This document shows, piece after piece, positions 39,101 through 49,174 of a stretch of 64,000 bases of DNA. The notes under the pieces are model-generated. The model was given only the letters and a program-made list of their open reading frames with translations. It ran no database searches and was not told the origin of the DNA. The stretch spans positions 79,347,663 to 79,411,662 of the forward strand of contig NC_089795.1 of assembly GCF_040412425.1 (NCBI RefSeq). Reading direction: 5' to 3'. The stretch is from Macrobrachium rosenbergii. Taxonomy: Eukaryota; Arthropoda; Malacostraca; Decapoda; Palaemonidae. Each line of letters starts with the position of its first letter. The first letter of the stretch is position 1. Made by a program: the position numbers and the translations under genes.

Positions 39101-40547
39101 TCCCCCTTTAGGTTTAGCATGTAATAATCTCTGCCTTCGAATTTTTGTCTGTTCCCTTTGGTCTCTTCCTACTTAACCATCCAACTTTTTTAACTTTATC
39201 CTGCCCAACTCCAATTTTTACCCGAGTCTAAAAATGTAACAGTGGTTTTTAATTTGCCTCCAACTACGACTTCAAATAACCCTAACAAATTGGAGAATTT
39301 GAAAGTCAAGCCCCCTTACAACTTTGGACATATAAACCAGCAGCATATCTTTGAGGGAACATATGCAATGAGTATAATCGTAATAATAGCATTTACTGAT
39401 CTCTTCACATGTTGATCTTTGTCAGTGTTTAATACATTAGGCTGTCTTAACCAAGCTTCCTACTTAGGGATTTACTTCTCCTCTGTAAACTCAGCTTTTT
39501 GTGCCTTAAAGACATGAGCAATGAGAGAAGTTCTGTACTGTAATAGGTCTGACGTGTTGCCAGTGAAATCTGTCAAGCATTAGCAGGGTTTGAACTCAGA
39601 GATCATCATGCTGTAAAGTCCATGAAAAACAGCTGAACTACCATGACCCTTAGCTTAGTGAGGAACTTATTTACCAATTAAAATAAATCCAGAGTAATAC
39701 AACAGAAAAATATTAATTCCCAGTACTCTATATGGATCCTTATGAATGAATGGACAAAGTAAGTGAAAAATAATTACCTACTTATAGTTGAAATCAGTAC
39801 AGGACTCCATAAACAGCCAGTATCATTCACTAGACAGTTTAAGAACATGAACATAATACAAACTCAGTTAACAGTGCTAATGATAACTATAGTTAGTTAG
39901 TTATAAATGATTTGTTTAACCAGACCTCTGAACCCTTTCCAGGTTCTTCTTGGGCTGGGATTAATAAAACCAATGCAGTTAAAAAAATTATTGAGTATAT
40001 ACTGTACCTAAATGCATGAAGTACTTGATGGATAAGCAGTACATGACTCACAGTGGTTCCCAGTACAGTATATAAGTACCAACAGCTTGCTGCACATAAA
40101 CTAAAAGAGGTAAAATAGATTTTTTGGCAGTGCCCCTTTGAGTCTAGCTTCATAGTTACTTTTTTTTTTTTTTTTTTAACTTTTTCTCATAGTCGTCCAG
40201 CTTCCTTAACTTTATGTATTTTCAATGTCCACCCCTACTTGAACAAATTCTTTCAGCAAGCCCTACAAGACTTTAATGGTCTGGGTAAACTATTCTATAA
40301 GTAGGTTACCCAGATAACAACATTCTCCCAGCTAACCTTCAAACATAACACTGCCGTGATGGTCAGCAATGAAAAGGTCTGCAAGGATAACCTAAAAAGT
40401 TTGTAGTCATGGTGGCTACAGGTGAACAAGGTTTACTGGAAAGTTGGAATTGGAAAATTAGTAAGATCATTACACACCTAAGTAGAGGCCTTCTTCAATT
40501 TTGTTCAGATCAGCAGTTTCAGGCAATAAATCCTCATCACTATCCAT
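30074..40547 (-). CDS. DUSP12: Dual specificity protein phosphatase 12 (8 exons, complete)
   Basis: Eight exons on the minus strand join into 960 nt, 319 codons plus TAA, with GT..AG at every intron and matching phases: 40478-40547, 38696-38827, 37893-37989, 36433-36519, 35775-35941, 32897-33002, 31354-31577 and 30074-30150. The N-terminal half is a dual-specificity phosphatase domain. The P-loop reads HCFFGISRS, giving the HCX5R signature with catalytic Cys100 and Arg106; Asp69 or Asp70 just upstream is the likely general acid. The C-terminal third carries the DUSP12 zinc-binding pattern: C216-X2-C219, H232, C255, C280-X2-C283 (CPKC) and C298-X-C300 (CPC), ending PAFHFVPSKVD like the vertebrate PAFQIHKNRVD. 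The length is close to the human protein (about 340 residues). The family dephosphorylates Ser/Thr/Tyr and has been linked to ribosome biogenesis and stress survival. The ATG at 40547 fits because it directly precedes the conserved EEGLYLG start of the domain. The lack of stops or frameshifts in the joined frame argues for a working gene. Confidence 0.93.
30880..31062 (+). repeat. SINE-like repeat family A, copy 4 (degenerate), in DUSP12 last intron
   Basis: TTGCAAAGAACCTTGAGTAT and TGCAGTGCACCACA align with copy 2. It lies between DUSP12 exons 8 and 7, antisense to the gene. Confidence 0.6.
31354..31577 (-). CDS. DUSP12: DUSP12 exon 7
   Basis: 224 nt, acceptor ATATAACAG. It encodes KGSILPHCPGESPGW (His ligand), LCMEGIYTLPIAWMG, then GKLGCPKCQAKVGSYSW with the second CX2C pair. 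The longer open frame past 31354 is intronic. Confidence 0.92.
32897..33002 (-). CDS. DUSP12: DUSP12 exon 6
   Basis: 106 nt, acceptor TTACCTACAG. It encodes the linker to ALRCKRCR, the first CX2C pair of the zinc-binding domain, and ends in phase 2. Confidence 0.9.
33480..34420. repeat. Degenerate ~137 bp tandem satellite in DUSP12 intron 5
   Basis: Similar blocks recur about every 136-137 bp (near 33765, 33901, 34038, 34175 and 34311, with a weaker unit from about 33480). Each contains a form of CTTCAAGCAT..ATGCAT, then TTTACC..ACCAAGTTTGA, then GACAAGACAAATGTG and GACAGACAGA. Short chance frames inside are not genes. Confidence 0.7.
35775..35941 (-). CDS. DUSP12: DUSP12 exon 5
   Basis: 167 nt. 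It encodes KRRCVGPNSGFLKQLLVYQN, the conserved NxGFxxQL helix at the end of the phosphatase domain, then a linker. The donor is C|GTAAGT. Confidence 0.93.
36433..36519 (-). CDS. DUSP12: DUSP12 exon 4 (rest of the P-loop)
   Basis: 87 nt. Its first base completes Cys100, followed by FFGISRSATLVMSHLMKKH. The HCX5R motif is therefore formed only after splicing exons 3 and 4. Confidence 0.93.
36826..37661 (-). pseudogene. Decayed transposon-like ORF in DUSP12 intron 3
   Basis: Three overlapping minus-strand frames look like one protein broken by frameshifts: GFPPQASVYELINNIQKEWL..AIATLQAFMCYG, then LLDLAVSELFFEQDLVKFRL..RRRTLTFLMSYAKKLWDS. I do not recognise the family; a retroelement protein is my guess. 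It is not part of DUSP12, whose exons on either side join in phase without it. Confidence 0.4.
37893..37989 (-). CDS. DUSP12: DUSP12 exon 3
   Basis: 97 nt, acceptor ATTGCAG, donor TG|GTAAAT. It encodes VDDMENEDLLAHFEEA and ends SVLVH plus the first two bases of the catalytic Cys codon, so the active-site codon is split by the next intron. Confidence 0.93.
38696..38827 (-). CDS. DUSP12: DUSP12 exon 2
   Basis: 132 nt between acceptor CATTGCAG and donor G|GTAAGT, phases 1 to 1. It encodes the NITAALDTETLKKY..ISHILTVDS strand-helix region typical of the DSP fold. Confidence 0.93.
39545..39664 (-). repeat. tRNA-derived SINE family B, copy 2
   Basis: Reverse complement reads GGGTCATGGTAGTTCAGC..GAGTTCAAACCCTGC..CAGATTTCACTGGCAACA, parallel to the plus-strand copy at 29246. 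It sits in DUSP12 intron 1. Confidence 0.6.
40478..40547 (-). CDS. DUSP12: DUSP12 exon 1
   Basis: Start exon: ATG at 40547-40545, 23 codons plus one base, ending at donor G|GTGTGT. It encodes an acidic leader MDSDEDLLPE and then the conserved KIEEGLYLG. No in-frame upstream ATG is needed. Confidence 0.88.
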
Positions 40548-43500
40548 ACTGTAAGGTTGGTCAGTTTGTCATGCAGGGAAACCAAAACCAATCTGAAAAA
40601 AAATTATTAATACAATAAAGAACAGCCATAAGAAACAAAGCAAGACAATATTGCCAACTCTTCATCATAAAGTCTAATGTATATAAGTTGTCATCATAGT
40701 AGCATTCTCTACCCCACCTGACAGGTAGCACCAGAAAAGATACTGATAATATTAAGTAACCACTAATACATGGCGCATATAGTAAACTTGAACAGTATAG
40801 GCCTACTCTTTAATATTAAAAACACTATACGAGACAAAAACTTTTCAGATTGTAAGCTGAAATAATCTGTAACTTGGCATCTATTCTTATTTTGAGAGCA
40901 ATATGTTGAGGGTGATCAGATGTTCTGGCTAATTAAAAAAGAATGTGTTGCCTATTCCCATGTCAAATAATACTGCAAATCAATTTTCCTGTCGCCTTCT
41001 CAACTTCAATCTTGGTAGCCATGTCCTTCTTGAATGTGCCACAGCATCATTACTTCAACCAATGTGATCATTTAGGGCCCCTCTAATAATGAGTCTTGTT
41101 TCCTTCAATCAATTCTATTTCCTCATTTAAGTCTGCCCAGGAACTATCTTTCTCTTCTTAAGCACATTGTATATGAGGAGAATACACTCTCGTAATGTTC
41201 AGTGTGCATTCCCCCATATATAGCCTTATCCTTATGATCCTTTCGTTATTCCTATGTACCTCAGTAGAACCATTTTGACATTCTTTAAAGGAACAATTAG
41301 GCTTGTTGCAGAGGCTATGCTTATCTTATGTTTTTTAGTAATAGACTGTAGGCTTGACCATGTCTTTGAGCTCTAGCCTAAGCATATTTTTCCGGGATTT
41401 ATCAGTTTCCAGGATACTGTCCCACAGGCTAGATTCATTTGTGTGATGCTTTACTTTTGTAATGTAGCTAATGTGGTCTCAGTACAGTAGCCACTTGGCT
41501 AACAGGTTTCTCCAGCTACATTGCTAGGCCTGGGGTATTTTGGCTTGGCTGCCATTAAGGAAAGTTATCCATGCCTGCAGTTTTAATGGGTGGGTCTAGC
41601 CTAACTAGGTTATTCATTACTACAGGCTTAGCTGAATATTTTGCCAGTTGTAGCATATTAGTTAGCTTATTAGTTAGCCTATTAACTTTGAGGGGACCAG
41701 AGGTCAAAGTTCCCCTTGGCAGATGGGGAGCTGTGGCTGCATCTTAGGTTAAATTGGATTGTTATTTACTTTGACACTGGGATGGTATATCTGTAATAGG
41801 CATTTCAGAGGGAATACAATCTAACAAGATCAGTCTTTACCTAACCTTACCTATCTATTCTGTCAATCTAGATTAGGCTAAGTCAGCCAAGGACATCATG
41901 CCCTTACCTGGCCAAGGATGCTTCAACCTCCCAACTTAGTCATTCAATTTGAAATTAGCCCGTGTACATTCCTCACATACTCGCACATTATTTTCCTTGG
42001 TCATGGGTATAGGTACTAAGAAATATTATTGGTATGATACACATTCTTTAGCCTATTAAGTTTTTAAATCCTGGGCTAATATCAGTTTACTTTTAAATTC
42101 CAAATTCAGTATTATTTTACTTTAAACCACTTTTGAATTTTGGACACGAAAATATGATTTTCCTATGTTTCAAAGTTTCTGACTTCCGTTTTCTTAGAAA
42201 ATGAGTACTTTTAGAGACAACAGACCCCACATTTTAATCCTACAATTCGGGGACCACAGTAGGAAATCGAGGTTTTTGGTCATAGGAAAACATGAAATGA
42301 GTGAAATACCAAGAACTTAATAAGATTCATAGTTCACATTCCGATTAAGACAAGTTCACGAAATGTTTTCAAATTAATATTGTATCATGCACTACGGTAA
42401 GGACCTGAAAATTTAACCTAAGAAAATTGACAAATCACTCAATTTGAAACCTACTAGACTAGCCTAGCATACCTGTAGCCTCCCAAATAATCATTTTCAT
42501 AGTGTAGATTGTCCAAATATTTTTTTTTAATCCACTAAGCTGCCAGTATTAATTTACTTAAATACATCATCTCGCTACTGGAGTCTTTATGCTGAGCTTG
42601 TACTATGAAAATCATAGTTAAATCTATTGAAAATTTAGGTATCGTCTTTTGTTTCATTCATTCCCATTAAGCTGATAGTAAACTCGACGCTCATAGGAGT
42701 TGTGGTATTAAAGATTGACCAAACTCGTTATACGAAAAAAATTATTAACCAAATTATAGGCTAATCATTCATTCAGAACTACATTGATTCTGTAAAGAGA
42801 CAGTTTTGAAGATTATACATAGATAGATAGAAATTATTGCTTGCAAATTTTTAGTTTGTGGTGTTTACCGACTTGTAGTAGTAATGAGGGGTAATTAAGT
42901 TTTGAATGGCTCCTCCTGACTTGAGTTTGCCTAAGGTATTGACAGAGAATGTGGTTATGTATGTCTAGGTACGATGTGGTTTAATATGCATTTGGTAAAT
43001 GCCTTCCAAATTCTGGTTTCCCACCCCACAAACAAGTTTATGGCCACATTATCTCTTTGCAGTTAGATGCAGAACGTCTTTTCGTACACTTTTTGAATCT
43101 TTATCTGTAAATGATTGAACACAGTGCACGACATATACATTCTCTTAGCTCAGCTCGGATTCCTCTGCAAATATACTGTACTGTATGGTAATAATCCCAT
43201 ATGACGTCTTATTCGTGTCCTCTTGACTCTCATTTTCTTTCTTTTTATGAGAAAAAATGTTCTGTGTTATCTTTTTTATAGACTGCACACACTTCATTTA
43301 TTTATTTTGCCTCAGAAATTTGCTCTTAAAACAAAAATAATTAGGTATGATGACAAGGATAGCCTCTTTAATAGGCCTCTCATTGCTGTAGTGATGGATT
43401 TTTTGCTAATTTCCTCTACCAATCTCATTTTTCACTACCTTCTTCGTTTTCTTTTAGTGTTTCGTTTCTTATGGTTTATATAAAGTTTTAAACTACATTT

Positions 43501-44421
43501 GTTAACAACATTTTTTCAGTGCTTTAACACCAGCCAGCAGTTTCAATAGGAGCTGCGAGCTTGGTATTCAGTTATCTATCTAATTTGTCTCTTTTGTTCT
43601 CTCTTCCTTAAGCTATTGAGATAGCATAATCTAATATTTTATTCCACAGAACACTGGCCATATGCATGTTTTTTTCCATTAAACCCTGGCTTGGGGTACT
43701 TAAAGGTTATTCATACACATTCCCGATGAATATGTATTGCGTGTATGAAAATCACACAGTTCTCATCAATGGTCTTTTGTTCTTATCATGAAAATAACAA
43801 TCATTTTCGCTTGATGTGATTTCTGCGTTTTAAATTTGGTTAATCCTTGTAACAAACTTACACTATCGACTTTTCATGTTTATTTTTGGTTTTTGCCAAT
43901 ATAAGTCATAAAACACGCAGATGCTGTAGGTGAGTATCATTTTGTCACCATTAAACTTCCTGTATTTTTTTTTCATGTGGCCATTAATTTTCGTCTAAAC
44001 AATAGTCAAAGCAGACATATACACAGGGAAGCGATTCGTTGAAGCAGCAGTCTATACATTCCAATTATGTTACAGTTGTATTTTTAATTCTGGTGAAAAT
44101 AAATATTCTCTGACACAAATTCTTGTAATATTCGTTGAGACAGAATTTCGTCTGGCATAAAAGTAACGCAAGCACCCATGATACAGTCGTAAACAAAGAT
44201 TGTTCGAATCAACCAATAGCTCCCTTGCTCTGGTTAGAGCTGGTCAACTTAATCTGCTCTGTTGTCCACCAGCTCGGACAGCCATTGATAAGTTTTCTGG
44301 TGTGCCGTTTTCCTGTGTGCGAAGGTCGTCGTTTACTGTGAATTAGCATCTGTTGGTTATTTATTTCGCACACGGATATGATATAATTACGCAGTTGGTT
44401 TTTTTGGGGGGAAGAAAGGCC
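40548..44421. promoter_or_regulatory. Intergenic region between divergent DUSP12 and WDR59
   Basis: Both start codons face away from this 3.9 kb stretch, so both promoters should lie here. A CCAAT box (CAACCAATAG, near 44211) lies about 210 bp before the WDR59 ATG. At 41684-41711 AACTTTGA..TCAAAGTT is an 8 bp inverted repeat containing AGGTCA. No TATA boxes were assigned and no coding exons are visible. Confidence 0.4.
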
Positions 44422-44475
44422 ATGGCTGTGAGGTGGAGCAGTGAAAATGTCGTTGCTGAACACAGAGATCTTCAG
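44422..44475 (+). CDS. WDR59: WDR59 exon 1
   Basis: 18 codons from the ATG in GGCCATGG to Q|GTGAGC. The peptide MAVRWSSENVVAEHRDLQ matches the conserved WDR59 N-terminus, which fixes the start. Confidence 0.9.
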
Positions 44476-47400
44476 GTGAGCCTGACGTCCTTTTGTCGCG
44501 TGCTTGTTTAATTTATATATGCCATGTCTTTAAAAAAGTGGTATTAACCGTAACAGAGATACTTTTCCAAAACTCACAGGTGATAGGTAAGCTTTCCGAA
44601 GGGCAGGGTTTGTGTATAGGCTAGGCTTAGGCAATGCTAATAGGTTTAGGCTTTGGATTATTGGTTAGACTTAGTCCAGGCTTAAGATAGGCGTAGCTCA
44701 TTTTTGACATGAGCAGGTTACGGGCTTTCCTACAAGAAGTCATTCAAGGGACTGGTCTAGTGGTAGAATTATATAGTAGCTCCGCAGCGGTGACTACCTC
44801 CTAACTTAACTTTTTCTATGGTTTTTGGTTACTAATTGTGAATTTACCTTTAAATTTTGGTGCTCGAGTGTAATTAACCTGTAATTAACCCCTGAAGTCC
44901 ATCCAACAAGGGATTTCCATATGCGATCTTTAAAGACAGAGCACAGGTACGTCTGTTTTGAACGGTTCATGTCCCGTCCAGCAAGTGCAATAATTTGTTA
45001 ATGTATGGGTACCCCCCCCCTGGGCCAGTACTAAACATGGCAAAGGGACATTCCATTTGGCTGACAACAAACAGATGCACTGCCAGTATCAGAATCCGTA
45101 AAAGTGTAGAAAAAACCAGTTTCCAAGGTAAAAACAGGTGCGGAGCTAATATATAGAATTACCAGTCTAGTTTTGTCAGTCTTATGCACATTAGGCTCAG
45201 GGTTTTTCTGTAATATACCCCAGAATAGCACAGTAGCCCATTACTTTACTTTTAAATGGTAATTCTAAGCCCTAGTTCCGCGGTGAGCTAGACTATGGCA
45301 ATTAACGTTTTCCTATGTTATTTTACTTGCTTTAAAAGAATTTAAAATAATATTATGTCGGCCCTCTGTAACTAAACTTTAATTGACCTTTGAAGACTAC
45401 ACTACTGACGTTGACCTTTGAAGACTACACTACTGACGGGGTAGATCTAAGCAGGCATTCCGTGGCGAGCCCCCCACCCCCCTCCATAGCTAATATGGCA
45501 AAATTGTAACCAGTAAACACCCCTAGGGTACGTTAGGTTGGTATTTTTAGGGGTGTTTACTGGTTACAATTTTGCTGTATTAGCTATGCAGGGGGGGTGC
45601 GGGGTTCGTCGCGGAATGCCGGCTTAGATCTACCCCGTTGTGTGGTCTTCAAAGGTCAATTACAGTTTAGTTACAGCCGGCTGACAAAATATTACTTTAA
45701 ATTCTTGTAAAGCAAGTAAAATAACATAGGAAGACGTCTAGCTCACTGCAGAACTATGGCTTAGAATTACCCTTTAAACCATTAATGTACGAGACGCAAA
45801 AATAGTTTTCCATGTTCTAATGTGTGCTTTGAACATTTCTGGCATGTTTTGATAGTCAAGAGGCTAAGCACTTACAGAGGTCGTGGAACCCACCCTTAGG
45901 CTTATAGCCTATTGCTATTGAATGATTTTAAAGTGACACCACACACTAGGCAAATAAGGACCCGGTGCCCTAGGTTATTCTAGTGGGGGAGGGAGGTCCA
46001 GGGGAGGTAAACCCCCAGCCACATAAAGACCTTGTATATATCGTAGGTTAGGTTAGGTTAGGTCAAGTGTGGATGGGTTAGGTTGCAACCCAATTAACTT
46101 TGAGTGACAGATTTACAGTATCCTAGGATAGGTTAGGTGCCCCGTCTAGATATTGCTTCCCGATAAGCTCTAGCCAAGGTTAGTCTTGCTCAGCAAAATG
46201 GATAGGTCTTAGCTTCCTTTTTCTTTTCCAGAGAGTAAAGGTGTGTGTTCACTGGTGTCAGCTTGGGCCCACTTGCATGTGGCATGCCTTCTGCATTGTT
46301 TCGATGATTGGCTGGTGTCAGCATATTTAGACTTCATTGTTTTAGAACTAAGCTTGCCTCTTAATATTTTTGCAACCTGGGAATTAATCGCTTCACTTCT
46401 CCAGGGACCTGTATTGCCCCAGTTGTACTGCCTGCCCATTAAAGCTAGAATAGTGTTTTAATTGTTATATGACTCAGGCTGTCAACTATGAGTATTTAAA
46501 AGATTTGTCCTATACAGTAGAGCCAATGAATGTTGTTAACAGAAGGCTAGTTACAGTTGGATTCAAGTTACTGAGGCAATACATGCTTTGAATACGTTTA
46601 AAAGTCTTCAGATTTGCAGCCCCTAGATTTTATGATAGGACATTTCTTAAAATCTGGACGACTGAAGATATCAAGTCTTTCAAGAAGAAACTAGAGACTA
46701 TTTTGTGAGTGTTGTGATAGTATGGGTATGAGTAATAATTTGCAGTATACCGTATCAAATGTATGACTGTGCATGACAAATAAATGTGCATATCCTGCAA
46801 GCACCTTTGATGGGAGTGGACTAAACAAAAAAGACTATAGTGACAGTAAGGTTCTGTGCACTTTGTTTGCAACCTTCGGCCCAACTTCTTATGGGTGTCA
46901 GCTGATCAGATCATCTTGTTTAAAGGACTTTCCCCCTCTCTCACAGAATTTAACTCGATCTTTAACTATTAGGGGGAAAGGCTGGTTGCTGATGCATTTT
47001 TTCCATCTTGAATTGCAGAAGCATTACCCAAGAAAAATTTTCTCCAAACATCTGCCTTGGAACTTTTATTAGCCCTTAGCATTCTTAAGCAGGAGAGTCA
47101 GCCATTGGGCAAGCATAGTGGCGTAAGGTTTACATTTGTGAAACAAAATTATTTTAAGTGTATGAGCCCTGTGTAGTGACTTCAAGTTAATTACTTGCTA
47201 ATGACGTATGTGGCCAGAAAGTAATTGAATTGTAATTTTTGTAGTTTCAGATATGTTGTATTTATTTAATTTTTTTTTATTTGCAGGCTAGTGCTATGGC
47301 TTTGGATTGTAATGGAGAATATACTATTCTAGCCGGGTAAGTTTTAGAACCTGTAATTCAGTAGAAAGTACACTAAGTAGCATATAAGGGTCAAGTGTGA

Positions 47401-49090
47401 TTCTTTTCTTTAAGCCATGTCCAGTTTAAAGTTTTCCATGTGGCATTTATTTTTTTTATTATCTATTGTATAGTGCTTGATTGTGACATACAACTCTGAA
47501 GAATCTTGTAAAAGGTTACTATTTCTGATACCAGTATACTTTTGTAGTGTGTAATTTTATTCATCATATATTTGATCACCACATGAAAATACAATGATAA
47601 TTGCATATGCACTTTATTGAACTCTTAGTTTTACTTTTCTTCCTGGTATGTCGCATACTAGTAAAAATTGATTTATTCATTAGATGAAAAGTGAAGTGTA
47701 ACTTGCTAGATGTAATCCTAGTCTTACATCACAGTTGTAATTTTGTTGCTTGGTTTAGGCATCTTATGATGCTGTGTTGCTAGTAATAGCATCAGATTTG
47801 GCACATTCTGTCAGTTAAATTGAATAATTTTTGTTTTAAACTAGCATTTTCTTTAGTATATAGTAATTTGTACACTTTTATCAGTCCTTTTCACTTGTTT
47901 GCAAATTATTTGTAATTGCAAGTTTTCTGTAGATATGACTAGAGCATGATAGCTTACATTCCAAAGGCCTGTTCTATTTCCAACCTGTTATTCAGGCATG
48001 TTCAAGTTATAAAATTAAAATTTCACTCTGAGAATATAATATTAAGTTTTGTTTCTTTTGTGTGGATGTAATTTGCATTGCTGTCAAGGAAGGTACTGGA
48101 AAGCCTTTCTTTTCCATTCTTTTAATTGAATGACTTCACTTTTTGGCTGCAAGGTAACAGACGTGCACAATTTTTATTGTTCGTCTGATACTGAATTCAT
48201 TGTGTAAACTCAGGAGGCAAGATGCTGGAAAATGTGCCTGTGTTTTAACACCTGTAGGTGTGCTCTTTGTTTCTGCTTTGTCTTGCCATTTCCTGTTTCA
48301 TGGATACAGTTGATGTATAGCAGTTTTGTTTGAGAGAGAGAGTACCATTTGCTCACATTAAAGAATTCAAGTAATTTTTTTCCACTAATACAGTTACCAT
48401 AATAATAATATTATTATCAGGTGTGCAGCATTCTTCTATCGTGGCGGTTAGGTGGCATTGTAGAAGGGATCTCCTGAAGCTCTTGGTGCCACTTTCATTG
48501 CAGGCTGAAGGGTTGTGCAGCTGTAGATTATACTATTTCCAATCCTTCTAGTTTTAGGCATTTCCTCCCACACTGCCAAATGTACTTGGTTGGAAGTTAC
48601 CATGTTTATTCATTTTTAATCCGTGCCCTTAGGAGCAATAAAAATACTTGGTTTGGGCCTACTCTCCAATACATCCATGGTAAATCTCTCAGGACTATAA
48701 GGTTACTGATATCAGAAGATAATAGAAAGAGTGCGATGTATCATTGTAACTTGTAACAAGATACTGATACTAGAAGATCAGTAGAAAAAGTGCAGTACCC
48801 TGTATAACATCATAACTTGTAACAAGACATTTTCATAATTTTGTTTGCAATTATTGTAGAAAGAAAAAAGTATTAATGTACGACTGCCACTCCAGCGAAT
48901 GTTTTTTTTTCCTCACTTCGCATTGTTCAGAGCTTTGTTGGGATGAGTTCTACAAGGAGTAAAGCGTCTTATGATTTATGCGGTTTAATGGACAAACAAG
49001 TTTTTATTTTTATGGACCATAAAAATAGTTTAGGATAATGTATCGGTATGTTTAAAATGATTACTTTGTATTTTGGCCAAAGCATTTTAA

Positions 49091-49174
<84 letters not shown>

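Noticed and set aside
38874..39176. 100-codon plus-strand frame in DUSP12 intron 1
   Set aside because: Ser/His-rich chance frame antisense to the gene, no domain, and it overlaps the acceptor side of no known exon.
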